A stretch of DNA of 64,000 bases from Roseiarcus sp963823165 (GTDB taxonomy: Bacteria; Pseudomonadota; Alphaproteobacteria; Rhizobiales; Beijerinckiaceae): positions 1 through 64,000 of the forward strand of contig CAWGKV010000031.1 in the NCBI GenBank assembly GCA_963823165.1. Reading direction: 5' to 3'. Of the stretch, positions 19,679 to 28,387 are shown in pieces. A model generated the notes under the pieces. It did not search any database and was not told the DNA's origin. It saw only the letters and a list, made by a program, of their open reading frames with translations. The position numbers and the translations under genes are program-made. Each line of letters opens with the position of its first letter. The stretch's first letter is position 1.

Positions 19679-19905
19679 GCTAGGCCGACGGCCGCTCATC
19701 CGATCGTGATTGACACGGCTCGGCGCCTTGACGTCGAGATCAGGAACTACACGTCGTGCGCCATCCCTATGCCGTCGACGCAGGGAGCGATTCGGCCCGG
19801 GCGGGCGCGGATTGAACATGGGCGATTGCTGTCTTATGGAGCGGTGAGACAAAGCGGCGCTCAGCCCATCTATGTCGGGGGGCGAGGATTTCACGCGAAC
19901 CGAGG

Positions 19906-20754
19906 TCAACGATCGGGTGTGATTTTGAGGCCGGCCGACTGGCTCTCTTTTAAAACCAGAATGAGATCGTCGAATCCTTCCTCCGACATCCTGAACAGCC
20001 CCGTATAGGGGTCGCTCAATTCAAGAATCAGATACACTGCGCTCGCGACAGCCAGGGCGCCGAGTCCGGCAAGCGCCACGGTCACCGAGTCCTCGGCCGA
20101 CAGCAGGCCATAGCCGAAAAACAGCACGCACGACCATCCGAGGACGACATTGAGCAACAGGTTCGGAACGCGATTGACGAGGCTGCGGATCATCGTCAAT
20201 TGCGTTTCGACAATCGCCCCGAACGCGTCCTGGGCGGTCTCGAGAGCATGTTTTTGTTCCCCGTTGCCCGGATTGAGCGAAGCAAAAAACGCTCGCGCGC
20301 CCAGCAGGTCCTCGGGCAGACTGCCGTGAAGGATCGAGCGGCGCGCCTCGGCGCCGCGCGCCCACAAGCGCGCCTGTATGCGTTTGACATGCTCGCGCAA
20401 GAGCGACCGCCTGGAGGCCGTCTCGGAGCCATAGGCCGCGAGGGCGAAATCAAGCTCCAGGATCTTACGTCCGAGCGTCTGCAGCTGCATCTGCTGGGTC
20501 GAAAACAGGCCGTGACTCGTCCAGATGAGCAGACTCAGCACGAGCGACAGCAGCGATCCGACGAGGCCGACGACCGAGCCGACCATGCCTTTCGATTCGG
20601 CTTCATAGGCGGCGGGCAGCAGCTCGTGCGCGGCGAACCCGATGAGCGCGCTGACGAAGGTCGCGAGCGCCACGATCGCGGCGCGCGAGACGAAAACCCA
20701 GTGGCCTGTCGCAGAGCCCGAAAGCGCAACCTTCCTGCCGGCCGCTTCGTTCAT
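19906..20754 (-). CDS. DUF4239/bestrophin-like membrane protein
   Basis: 282 aa with two N-terminal membrane segments (about 22-45 and 60-82), a helical soluble middle with many charged residues (about 85-200), and two C-terminal membrane segments (about 205-245). This 2+2 pattern is that of DUF4239 proteins, whose fold is related to bestrophin-type channels. Function unknown; an ion-permeation or envelope role is conceivable. Start ATG 20754. It is convergent with the M20 gene and stands alone. Confidence 0.75.
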   Translation of the reverse strand: MNEAAGRKVALSGSATGHWVFVSRAAIVALATFVSALIGFAAHELLPAAYEAESKGMVGSVVGLVGSLLSLVLSLLIWTSHGLFSTQQMQLQTLGRKILELDFALAAYGSETASRRSLLREHVKRIQARLWARGAEARRSILHGSLPEDLLGARAFFASLNPGNGEQKHALETAQDAFGAIVETQLTMIRSLVNRVPNLLLNVVLGWSCVLFFGYGLLSAEDSVTVALAGLGALAVASAVYLILELSDPYTGLFRMSEEGFDDLILVLKESQSAGLKITPDR

Positions 20755-21073
20755 CCTTTACCCGCAGTTTCATGAGAACCCTGTCGAGGCTCGTTTGTGG
20801 CATAGCCGCCAGTTCGCCGTAAGGGCTGCTCGACCCCGCAGACGCCGCGGCAGGAACCGGAGCATCGGCGAAAATGCGTCACGACGAGTCCAGCCGGAAC
20901 TGAAGCGCGCCGTCGCGGGGCAATTCTTCGTTCCATAATATAGATTATGCGAATTACTCCCTACCGGCCCCGCGCCGGCTTCGGCTTGACGCGGATCAAT
21001 GCCGGCCGACGTCCTCCGCCTATGCTTGGATCGAAATTGGGCGGCGGTGGGCGAATGCCTGCAGAGGCGGAGC
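20755..21073. promoter_or_regulatory. divergent promoter region
   Basis: Holds the 5' regions of the DUF4239 gene (minus) and the HMG-CoA reductase (plus). An AT-rich patch around 20930-20955 (CCATAATATAG) is a plausible -10 region for the plus-strand gene. No gene recognised. Confidence 0.3.
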
Positions 21074-22288
21074 ATGTTGATGCTGGAGGAACAAGGCGCT
21101 TCGACGGGTTCAACGGTCGCTCGGGCTCGCATTCCAAGGGACAGCGAAAATGACTACACGGCCAAGGCCGCCGCCCAACGGCGCGCCTTCGTCGAGACCC
21201 AGACGGGCGCCAAGCTCGAGCATGTGGCCCGGTCTTCGTTCGACCCGTCTATTCTACCTGGCAACATTGAGAATTTCATCGGCGTAGCGCAGACGCCGAT
21301 CGGGCTGGCCGGGCCGCTCCGGGTCAACGGCGAACACGCCCGAGGCGACTTCTACGTGCCGATGGCGACGACCGAGGGAACGCTCGTCGCCAGCTATAAC
21401 CGCGGCATGCGCCTTCTCACCGAGTGCGGCGGCGCTAAGGCGACCATCGTCGCGGAATCCATGCAACGTTCGCCGGCCTTCATCTTCGCCGATGCGCTCG
21501 AGGCCAGAATCTTCGGCGTCTGGGTCGATGACCATTTCGCCGCAATCAAGGCGGCGGCGGAAGCGACGACCCGGTCGGGCCGCCTTCGGAACATCGTGCA
21601 ATTCGCGGTCGGACCGTTGCGTCACTTGCGCTTCAACTTCACCACCGGCGACGCGGCCGGCCAGAACATGACCGGCAGGGCCACGTTCGCCGCCTGCGAG
21701 TGGATCAAGGCGAACTATCCGGGCGGCGCGCGCTACATTTTGTCCGGCAACATGGACACGGACAAGAAGCACTCCCAGGTCAACATGCTCGCCACCCGCG
21801 GGCGACGGGTCGTTGCCGAGGCGACCGTGAAGAAAGACCTTCTCAAGGCCCTGATGCGGGTAGAGCCCCGAGACCTCTTCTACGCCCGACAGATATCGCA
21901 GGCCGGCGCCTTTCTGGCGGGGTCCGCCAACAACGGCGCGCATGCCGCCAACGGGCTCGCGGCGATGTTCATCGCGACCGGTCAGGACGTCGCAAACATC
22001 GCCGAATCGCACGCGGGCGTTGTTTACAGCCAGCTTCTCGACGACGGCGACTATTATTGGTCGATCACCCTGACCTCGCTCATCGTCGCGACGGTCGGCG
22101 GCGGCACTGGGCTAGCGACCCAGAGCGAGTGTCTCGACATCCTCGGGTGCCGCGGCGCGGGCAAGGCAGCGAAGCTCGCCGAAATCTGCGCTGCGGTCGG
22201 GCTAGCGGGCGAGATTTCCCTCTCTTGCGCGATTCTCGCAGGCGATTGGGTGTCGAGCCACGAGCGCTACGGCCGCAACAGGCCGTAA
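21074..22288 (+). CDS. hydroxymethylglutaryl-CoA reductase
   Basis: 404 aa from ATG 21074. The family start IPRDSENDYTAKAAAQRRAF follows about 20 residues later, and GAGGCGGAG precedes the ATG. HMG-CoA reductase features: catalytic Glu in TTEGTLVASYNRG, cofactor motif GDAAGQNM, catalytic Lys in GNMDTDKKH, Asp in TGQDVANIAES, TVGGGTGL, and C-terminal His in SSHERYGR. The overall pattern is class I (NADPH-type). It makes mevalonate from HMG-CoA. Most alphaproteobacteria use the MEP route, and no other mevalonate gene is in the window. The substrate assignment is by family only. Confidence 0.88.
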   Translation: MLMLEEQGASTGSTVARARIPRDSENDYTAKAAAQRRAFVETQTGAKLEHVARSSFDPSILPGNIENFIGVAQTPIGLAGPLRVNGEHARGDFYVPMATTEGTLVASYNRGMRLLTECGGAKATIVAESMQRSPAFIFADALEARIFGVWVDDHFAAIKAAAEATTRSGRLRNIVQFAVGPLRHLRFNFTTGDAAGQNMTGRATFAACEWIKANYPGGARYILSGNMDTDKKHSQVNMLATRGRRVVAEATVKKDLLKALMRVEPRDLFYARQISQAGAFLAGSANNGAHAANGLAAMFIATGQDVANIAESHAGVVYSQLLDDGDYYWSITLTSLIVATVGGGTGLATQSECLDILGCRGAGKAAKLAEICAAVGLAGEISLSCAILAGDWVSSHERYGRNRP

Positions 22289-22396
22289 GCCCACGGAACA
22301 AGCGCCAAATGTTCTCTCAAGCCTGCGTATGCGCTCAGGAATGGCGGCGGTGCGCAGGCGCCAGACTGTTGCTCCGGCTCACGCAAGGAGATTCAA

Positions 22397-22600
22397 ATGC
22401 TCAAGCCCATCGCATTGACTTTTGCTTTGGCCATGGCGATCGCGCCACAGCGGCACCGGTTGGTCGGCGGACGACCGGCTAGCTGCCCCGCGGCGACGCG
22501 GAAGCCTCGGCCGCAACAAGAACGAGTGCATCAAGACCATCTGCGCGAGATCAAACGGCGACGGCGGCGCCTGACCACCCGCTTTCAAAACACTGCATGA
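22397..22600 (+). pseudogene. small exported peptide gene, probably frameshifted
   Basis: A perfect AAGGAG sits 6 nt before ATG 22397 and the first 16 residues (MLKPIALTFALAMAIA) form a good signal peptide. The frame then turns Arg-rich and non-protein-like. In the +1 frame the sequence continues sensibly as SLGRNKNECIKTICARSNG and stops near 22566. A single indel around 22445-22490 would explain this. No family recognised. Confidence 0.4.
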
Positions 22601-22603
22601 AAA

Positions 22604-22681
22604 TGGTCGGAGTGGCGGGATTCGAACCCACGACCCCTAGTCCCCCAGACTAGTGCGCTAACCGGGCTGCGCTACACTCCG
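22604..22681 (-). tRNA. tRNA-Pro (anticodon GGG)
   Basis: The minus strand reads CGGAGTGTAGCGCAGCCCGG at the 5' end, anticodon loop CTGGGGG with GGG, T-arm GGGTTCGAATCCC, acceptor CACTCCG and encoded CCA (78 nt). The acceptor stem CGGAGTG/CACTCCG pairs perfectly. It sits just downstream of the MerR and ihfA genes on the same strand, a conserved neighbourhood in this order. Confidence 0.97.
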
Positions 22682-22734
22682 ACGGCGCTCTTATAGGCGC
22701 CGGCCGCGCCGCTGGCAATCGGCGCGGCCGACTT

Positions 22735-23238
22735 TCATTTCTGCTGCGGCCCGGCCTGAGCGAGAGCGCGCCGGGCTTCCTCGATGTCCGAGAGGACGCC
22801 GCGCAGGGCGGCGAGTTCATCAGGCGGGAGGCGCGGCCGATCCGTCGCCGAAGTGGCTTCCCCTGTCGGCGTGGCCGGTGGCGGTATTGGCGCCGCATGA
22901 CCGGGCGGCCGCGAGAGGCCCTCCGGGAGGTCGGACGCAGGCGCCTCCGCGGGCTCGAACGCCGGCCGGGCGTCGGAGGCTGCAGCCAAGTTCTGGACGC
23001 CCTGCTCCTTGAAGAGCTTCTGCACCCCTCTGATCGTATAGCCTTCGTCGTAAAGAAGGCGCTTGATGACCCTCAGCCGCTCGACGTCGTCCGGCCGGTA
23101 GTAGCGCCGCCCGCCTGCCCGTTTCAGCGGCCGGATCTGCGGAAAGCGCGTCTCCCAGAAGCGAAGAACATGCTGCGGCAGGTCCATCGCCTCAGCGACT
23201 TCGCGGATCGTTCGGAAGGCCTCGGGGCTCTTTTCCAT
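22735..23238 (-). CDS. MerR-family transcriptional regulator
   Basis: 167 aa. Winged-helix MerR domain at about 8-75 (FRTIREVAEAMDLPQHVLRF, then GGRRYYRPDDVERLRVIKRL). The C-terminal half is Pro/Ala-rich with a final helix and no cysteine metal site, so it is not a metal-sensing MerR. The minus-strand order ihfA, merR, tRNA-Pro recurs in Hyphomicrobiales. Target genes unknown. Start ATG 23238. Confidence 0.92.
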   Translation of the reverse strand: MEKSPEAFRTIREVAEAMDLPQHVLRFWETRFPQIRPLKRAGGRRYYRPDDVERLRVIKRLLYDEGYTIRGVQKLFKEQGVQNLAAASDARPAFEPAEAPASDLPEGLSRPPGHAAPIPPPATPTGEATSATDRPRLPPDELAALRGVLSDIEEARRALAQAGPQQK

Positions 23239-23534
23239 CGGCTCGCTCGCGACACCCGGCGGCGCGAATTGCAGGCCGCCGCCTCCCCACTATCGGCCGG
23301 AACGCCTGCTGGGACCAGCGGTCGCGACGAGGCCGTGGCGGTAGTCCACCACGGCGCTCCAGGCGGCGCCGGCAGACGTGACTGGGGCCCGCCCGCCCAG
23401 CCAATCACAGCACCCCGCTTAATTATGGCGATAACAGCGCATGCTTGAGCGGACGCAACGGTTTCGGAGTCGCCGGAGCGCCGGTCGGACCCGTGGCCAG
23501 ATCCTGGGTGTCCCTTGCGCCCCTGCCCTCGCGA

Positions 23535-23873
23535 CTATACTTTGCTCTCGCCGTCGCCCCGCGAATTGATCCTGGCCTTCAGGACGTTCGACGGCTTGAA
23601 AACCATCACGCGGCGGGGAAGGATCGGAACCTCGACCCCCGTCTTCGGATTGCGGCCTATCCTCTTGCCCTTCGACCTGACGACGAACGAGCCGAAGCCG
23701 GAGAGCTTGACGGTCTCTCCGCGCGCGGCCGCATCGCAGATTTCGTCCAGCACCGACTGCACGAGCTCCGCGGACTCCGTGCGCGACAATCCGACGCGCT
23801 GGTAGACGATCTCCGACAAATCCGCCCTCGTGACTGTCCTGCCCGGTTCTCGACCAGTTTTTTCGTTCGGCAT
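23535..23873 (-). CDS. ihfA: integration host factor subunit alpha
   Basis: 112 aa from ATG 23873 (MPNEKTGREPGRTVTRADLSE). The upstream 22 residues of the frame are not conserved in the family. HU/IHF fold with the DNA-binding arm GRNPKTGVEVPI and KLSGFGSFVVRSK. It pairs with IhfB to bend DNA at specific sites, acting in recombination, replication and transcription. It precedes the MerR gene by about 300 bp on the same strand. Confidence 0.95.
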   Translation of the reverse strand: MPNEKTGREPGRTVTRADLSEIVYQRVGLSRTESAELVQSVLDEICDAAARGETVKLSGFGSFVVRSKGKRIGRNPKTGVEVPILPRRVMVFKPSNVLKARINSRGDGESKV

Positions 23874-24141
23874 TTCAAGCCTCAAAACAATTGCGCTGCA
23901 ATGTTGCGCAAACCCCGCCCGAAGGTCACGCCTCGCCAAGCCGACGCGCCTATTTCGCGGCCGTTTTGGACTTTATTTTCAAACTCGGCAAGTCCATAAA
24001 CCGAGCGAAACCCTTATTCCGCCAGCGAATGCGCCTTCGATTGCCGCCGATTGACAGATACGCTTCATGACCCCGCTCCGCTCACCGCGTCGTGGGCGGT
24101 CTGCCCGCGGCGCAAGTTAGCAAACGTCCCGAGGAGTGTCG

Positions 24142-24912
24142 ATGATCGCCCCACCAAACGACGCGTCGACCCGCGTCGTCCTGATCACGGGCGCGTCCCG
24201 CGGGATCGGCCGGGCTGCGGCCCTCGCCTTCGCGCGGTCGGGCGACCATGTGGTGGCGCTTGCGCGCACGCAAGGCGCGCTCGAGGAGCTCGACGACGAA
24301 ATTCGCGCCCTCCGCCCGTCCGAAGAGAGTCCCGCGACCCTGGCGCCGCTAGATCTGCGCGACCATGCGGCGATCGATCGTCTCGGCGAGGCGATCTATC
24401 GAAGGTGGGGAAGGCTCGACGCGTTCCTCGGCAACGCAGGGACGCTCGGCGTCCTGTCTCCGCTGCATCACGTCGATCCGAAGGAATGGGACGACGTGCT
24501 GGCGGTCAACGTCACGGCCAATTGGCGTCTCATTCGTTCGCTCGATCCCCTGCTGCGCAATTCCCCCGCAGGAAGGGTCGCCTTCGTCACCTCTGGCGCG
24601 GCAAGTCGGGCGGATTTTCGCGCCTATTGGGGTCCCTACGCGACCGCCAAGGCTGCGCTGGACGCCATTGCTCGCACCTATGCCGCCGAAACGGCCAACA
24701 CCTCGAACATCCGCGTCACGCTGATCAACCCTGGGCCGCTGCGCACGCTGATGCGCGCCAAAGCCATGCCGGGGGAGGACCCGATGACCCTGCGCACGCC
24801 AGACGAACTGGCGCCGAAAATCGTCGAAATCTGCTCGCCGACGTGGGCCGAAACGGGAAAGCTGTACGATTTCCCGAGCGGCAGAATATTGTCGTTCCGG
24901 GCCCCCGCCTAG
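24142..24912 (+). CDS. short-chain dehydrogenase/reductase
   Basis: 256 aa from ATG 24142, with GAGGAG 5 nt upstream (GTG 24136 is possible but poorly spaced). Classical SDR: cofactor motif TGASRGIG, NAG in FLGNAGTLG, N in VNVTANW, catalytic Ser in TSGAAS and YxxxK (YATAK) all present, then NPGPLRT. Basic residues after the first strand suggest NADP(H). It resembles YciK/FabG-like oxidoreductases; the substrate is unknown. Divergent from ihfA, single gene. Confidence 0.88.
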   Translation: MIAPPNDASTRVVLITGASRGIGRAAALAFARSGDHVVALARTQGALEELDDEIRALRPSEESPATLAPLDLRDHAAIDRLGEAIYRRWGRLDAFLGNAGTLGVLSPLHHVDPKEWDDVLAVNVTANWRLIRSLDPLLRNSPAGRVAFVTSGAASRADFRAYWGPYATAKAALDAIARTYAAETANTSNIRVTLINPGPLRTLMRAKAMPGEDPMTLRTPDELAPKIVEICSPTWAETGKLYDFPSGRILSFRAPA

Positions 24913-25053
24913 AAACGAAGGAGCCTCGCGCCGCGCCGGGCGGCGGCCGGCTGCGAGCTTGCGCAGGCCTCTTTTTCCAAACCATCTCAAGTGTTCTTCG
25001 GCGAAGTTTGGCCGCGGGTCCCGGCCGCGTTGACGCTGCAAAGTGACAATGTT

Positions 25054-25078
25054 GGAACCGACGGCGGCGCAGGACGTT
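25054..25078 (+). promoter_or_regulatory. EcfG-type general stress promoter
   Basis: GGAAC at 25054-25058 and CGTT at 25075-25078, spaced by exactly 16 bp, the consensus for alphaproteobacterial EcfG sigma factors. The CGTT ends 32 nt before the start codon of the hemerythrin-like/Gly-Arg-rich gene. Confidence 0.8.
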
Positions 25079-25110
25079 AACAGGCGCGGAATTCCAGCGA
25101 GGAGCGCGCC

Positions 25111-26481
25111 ATGGCACGTGAAGCGGAAAAAGCAGGGCGAGAATCAGGCAGGGCGAAGACGAATGGCTCTCCGAAGACGGAAGGCTCGTCGGAAGCGAGA
25201 GCCACCGGAGGGGCCGGCAAGAGCGCCGCCGGCGCAGGCGAGGACAAAGCCGGAGAGGATAACGCCGGCAATCAGGCGGTCAGAGAGTTTCAGGCGGAGC
25301 GGCACAAGGAGCTGCAAGGCGCGCTCGCCAGGCGATCCGAAGAGGGCGCCAACATGCCGGCGATCGTCAAGCAATTCGCGGCGGTTTGGCTGCCCCACCA
25401 CATGGTCGAAGTCGAGCTGTTGGTCCCGGAGCTCGAGGACGCCGACGTGGAGGAGGACAAGCGGGCGGCGGTGGCGATCCGCAAGGACTTGGTGAACATT
25501 CTGCTCGCCGACCTGATCCAGTCGGGCGCGGTCGATGGCGCGAGCGCTAAGCTCGACGCGTTGTCCGATGCGCTCGAGGCCGTCATCGCAGCATCTCAGC
25601 AGGAAGCCGAGACGATCGACGAATCGACGCTGAACGAGCTCGGTCCGCAGATGAAGGCTCGCTACGAGCGCCTGAAGGAGCGGTTCGCCGACATCGACGA
25701 GAGCATCGAAGAGGCGATGAGTCTGCTTGCGCCGCGCAGCCTTTCGTTTGGTTCCCGGCGCCAGCAGGGTCGAATGCAGCAAGGTCGGAGGGAGAGCGAC
25801 AGGCCCAGGTATTCCAGCATGCCCGACCGGGACGAGCGGGGCCGTTCCTGGGAGGACGAGCGTCGATATTCCCGGAGCGGCGGTGGTTATCGCGGTGGGC
25901 AGGAACGCGACGAAGAGGGCCGATTTATGAGCGAGGGCCGCCGGTCCCGAAGCCGGTATGAAGACGAGGACGACGGCCGTTCAGGCGGCGGATATGGAGG
26001 AGGATATGGCGGCGGTCGCCGCTCCATGGACCGTGAGCGCGACCAGGAAGGCGGCCGCTACGGCGATAGGTCGTCAAGTGAATACGGCGGCCGATCGGCC
26101 GGCGAATACGGCAGCCGCTGGTCGGGCGAAGGCCGTGAGCGAGGTCAGGGCGGCTGGTACGGCGATCCCGAGGGCCACTCGCAAGCCTCTAGGCGTGGAT
26201 GGGAGGAAGGACATCGTTCGCAGAGACGCGACGAGGACGACGACCGTTACGGCAGGCGTGGCGAAGGCGGCGGCCGCTACGGCCGAAGCTTCGGCTACGA
26301 AGACGAGGATCGAAGCGGCAGCTACGGCGGCCGTTACGAGAGCCGTCGCGGCGGCGGACAAGAGGATGATGACGAACGTTATGAGCGCAGCGGCAGGGGC
26401 CGCGGCGGCCGCGGCGGGTGGTCCGGCGATCCGGAAGGCCATGCCGAGGCAGCCCGCAAAGGCTGGGAGCACCGCCGCTGA
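25111..26481 (+). CDS. hemerythrin-like N-domain with Gly/Arg-rich stress tail
   Basis: 456 aa. The first ~50 residues are low-complexity. Residues about 55-205 are helical with HKEL and PHHMVEVELL, resembling hemerythrin/HHE cation-binding domains. From about 215 the protein is Arg/Gly/Tyr/Asp/Ser-rich and disordered-looking, ending with two GGW(Y/S)GDPEGH-x-AxRxGWE motifs also found in the next protein. Expected cytosolic. The exact EcfG promoter upstream and GAGGAG before ATG 25111 support general-stress induction. The iron-binding function is inferred and not all usual ligands are evident. Confidence 0.75.
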   Translation: MAREAEKAGRESGRAKTNGSPKTEGSSEARATGGAGKSAAGAGEDKAGEDNAGNQAVREFQAERHKELQGALARRSEEGANMPAIVKQFAAVWLPHHMVEVELLVPELEDADVEEDKRAAVAIRKDLVNILLADLIQSGAVDGASAKLDALSDALEAVIAASQQEAETIDESTLNELGPQMKARYERLKERFADIDESIEEAMSLLAPRSLSFGSRRQQGRMQQGRRESDRPRYSSMPDRDERGRSWEDERRYSRSGGGYRGGQERDEEGRFMSEGRRSRSRYEDEDDGRSGGGYGGGYGGGRRSMDRERDQEGGRYGDRSSSEYGGRSAGEYGSRWSGEGRERGQGGWYGDPEGHSQASRRGWEEGHRSQRRDEDDDRYGRRGEGGGRYGRSFGYEDEDRSGSYGGRYESRRGGGQEDDDERYERSGRGRGGRGGWSGDPEGHAEAARKGWEHRR

Positions 26482-26726
26482 GCCGAACGGACGGGCGGGA
26501 ACAAAGTGCAAGGCGGCGCTGAGCCGGCTTGCGGAAGCGTGCGGGCCGTTTGGGGAGGCGGCGCCGGACGTAATCCAAGACAGCAAGGTAGCGCGTTCGT
26601 GAGCGGACCGCCGGCCAGAATATGGCGGGACGTGGATCAAACGGCCGGTCCGGATCGTTTGGACCAATCGGGTCCGAGCTGCTTCGGGCCAAACCGAGCT
26701 GTGGCAACAGACGAAGGAGCATTTCG

Positions 26727-27533
26727 ATGCCGAGAGAACAGTATCGAGAGGAAGGTGGATATCGTGGCGGCGGCCGTTTCCGCGAGGAGCGGGGCGGCGG
26801 CCGTTTCCGGGAAGACGAAGACTACGGGCGGCGCCGGTCCAGCCGTTACGATGAGGACGAAGGCAACGGCTACGAGCGCCGCTCGTCGAGCCGGGGCTAC
26901 TCCGAAGACGTCGGCCAGGGCGGCTGGTTCGGCGACCGTGAAGGCCATTCCGACGTTGGCCGGCGCGGCGGCGAGGTCCGCCATGAACGCGCCATGCGCG
27001 CTCCGCGCGACTACGAGGGCCACTCCGAGGACGTCGGCCAGGGCGGCTACTTCGGCGACTACGAGGGCCATTCCGAGATCGGGCGCCGCGGCGGCCGGGT
27101 CCGCCACGAGCGCGCCATGCGCGCTCCGCGCGACGAGGAAGGCCACTCGCGGGACGTCGGCCAGGGCGGCTGGTTCGGCGACTACGAGGGCCACTCGGAG
27201 ATCGGCCGGCGCGGCGGCCAGATGCGGCACGAGCGCGCCATGAGGGCGCCTCGGGACGAGGAAGGCCACTCAGAGGACGTGGGCCAGGGCGGCTACTTCG
27301 GCGACTACGAGGGCCACTCGGAGATCGGCCGTCGCGGCGGCGAGGTTCGTCACGAGCGGGCAATGCGCGCCCGTCACGACCTCGACGAGCCCGAGCAAGC
27401 AGCCGGCGTCGCTCCAGCCGCTACGACGAGGACGAGGACTACGGACGGCGTCGCTGACGAGGCGACGGTCCATCCGGAGCGGCGAAGCCCTGCTTCGCCG
27501 CTCCGACTTTGGCATCTCTGGAGAAAATCATGA
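26727..27533 (+). CDS. KGG-like repeat stress protein
   Basis: 268 aa. AAGGAG ends 7 nt before ATG 26727. N-terminus is Arg/Gly/Asp-rich; then four 41-aa repeats contain FGDYEGHSEIGRRGG and VRHERAMRAP. The EIGRRGG core recalls the KGG stress motif (GsiB/YciG type) and the GDPEGH ends of the preceding protein. The last ~50 codons look wrong: in another frame from 27398 the sequence reads SSRRRSSRYDEDEDYGRRR and stops at 27455, just before a hairpin at 27476, echoing this protein's own N-terminus. A frameshift near 27390 is likely. Function probably stress protection, inferred from repeat type and neighbours. Confidence 0.7.
   Translation: MPREQYREEGGYRGGGRFREERGGGRFREDEDYGRRRSSRYDEDEGNGYERRSSSRGYSEDVGQGGWFGDREGHSDVGRRGGEVRHERAMRAPRDYEGHSEDVGQGGYFGDYEGHSEIGRRGGRVRHERAMRAPRDEEGHSRDVGQGGWFGDYEGHSEIGRRGGQMRHERAMRAPRDEEGHSEDVGQGGYFGDYEGHSEIGRRGGEVRHERAMRARHDLDEPEQAAGVAPAATTRTRTTDGVADEATVHPERRSPASPLRLWHLWRKS
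26901..27378 (+). repeat. four tandem 123-bp coding repeats
   Basis: Copies start at 26901, 27024, 27147 and 27270, spaced exactly 123 nt (41 codons), with high DNA identity. They encode SEDVGQGG-(W/Y)FGD-x-EGHS units. Confidence 0.9.
27476..27504 (+). terminator. hairpin, probable terminator
   Basis: Perfect 13-bp stem GGAGCGGCGAAGC / GCTTCGCCGCTCC with a 3-nt loop; no long T-run follows. It lies 18 nt after the stop the upstream gene would have without its frameshift. Confidence 0.6.
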
Positions 27534-27760
27534 CTCGTGGACTAGGCGGGCATTCGCCCGCCAATGTGTCGCATAATCTCAGGGGGGTAGAGTTTCCGGC
27601 GCGAAAGCAGGACCTGATGCGTCAGGCGCGGGAGAACGGCGCAGAGCCGGCCGTGCTGGAGGTCATCGAGGCGATGCCGGAGGGGGAATACGCCAGCATG
27701 GCTGACGTCATGAAGGGTTACGGCGAGGCGGACGCCGCTCCACCCCAGGAGCGGCGTTAG
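27530..27760 (+). CDS. DUF2795 family protein
   Basis: 76 aa from ATG 27530, with GGAGA shortly upstream. The sequence LRGVEFPARKQDLMRQARENGAEPAVLEVIEAMPEGEYASMADVMKGYG matches the small DUF2795 domain, common next to stress genes in actinobacteria and alphaproteobacteria. Function unknown. It follows the KGG-like gene and ends at a bidirectional terminator. Confidence 0.82.
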   Translation: MTRGLGGHSPANVSHNLRGVEFPARKQDLMRQARENGAEPAVLEVIEAMPEGEYASMADVMKGYGEADAAPPQERR

Positions 27761-27778
27761 TCGAAGCCTGGCGCCGCC

Positions 27779-27820
27779 GACAAAAACAGGGCGTCCGCGA
27801 GGACGCCCTGTTGTTTTGTC
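27779..27820. terminator. bidirectional rho-independent terminator
   Basis: CAGGGCGTCC-GCGA-GGACGCCCTG stem flanked by ACAAAAA on one side and TTGTTTTGT on the other, between the convergent DUF2795 and DUF892 genes. It can stop transcription from both directions. Confidence 0.88.
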
Positions 27821-27839
27821 GCCTGTGCGCGATTTGCTC

Positions 27840-28343
27840 TCAGGCCGCTTGACGGTTCACGCTGCTCTCGGCGATCGAGGTCAGCTTGTTGTCGGCGGCC
27901 TTCTCCTCCGCCAGAGTCTCCTGCAGAACCCGCGCGCAGTCGCTGCGGTTGAGCGTCTTTGCCCACGCGATCAGGCTCCCGTAGCGGGTCATTTCGTAGT
28001 GCTCGACCGCCTGCGCGGCTGCGACGAGCGCGGCGTCCAGAACGTTCTTGTCGGCGACGTCGCCGGCGACGTCGTTCGCCTCTTCGATGATGCCGTCGAT
28101 CGCCGGGCAGGTGGCGCTCGCCGGCTGCATCCCGCACATTTGGAACACCTGCTCGAGGCGACGGACGTGATTTCGGGTCTCGCTCAGATGCGACTCGAAC
28201 GCGGCCCGCAGCTGCGGCGAATTCGACTTGCTGATCATGTCCGGCAACGCGCCGACGATCCGCTTCTCTGCGTAGTAGATGTCCTGCAGCGTATGGACGA
28301 ACAGGTCGTCCATAGTCTTGATGTCCTTTGAGAAAAGGCCCAT
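27840..28343 (-). CDS. DUF892 ferritin-like stress protein (YciE/YciF type)
   Basis: 167 aa. Ferritin-like four-helix protein: DLFVHTLQDIYYAEKRI, HLSETRNHVRRLEQVF, VEHYEMTRYGSLIAWA and LQETLAEEKAADNKL carry the repeated Glu/His positions of the family. YciE/YciF proteins are induced by general stress; activity is not established. A perfect EcfG promoter sits 45 nt upstream of ATG 28343, pointing to the PhyR-EcfG regulon and co-regulation with the gene at 25111. Confidence 0.9.
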   Translation of the reverse strand: MGLFSKDIKTMDDLFVHTLQDIYYAEKRIVGALPDMISKSNSPQLRAAFESHLSETRNHVRRLEQVFQMCGMQPASATCPAIDGIIEEANDVAGDVADKNVLDAALVAAAQAVEHYEMTRYGSLIAWAKTLNRSDCARVLQETLAEEKAADNKLTSIAESSVNRQAA

Positions 28344-28387
28344 TGCGATGGTCTCCTCCGATTTCGTGGTGAGCCCGCCTGTAGGCC

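Noticed and set aside
26074..27363. 429-aa minus-strand frame
   Set aside because: Antisense of the Gly/Arg-rich stress genes.
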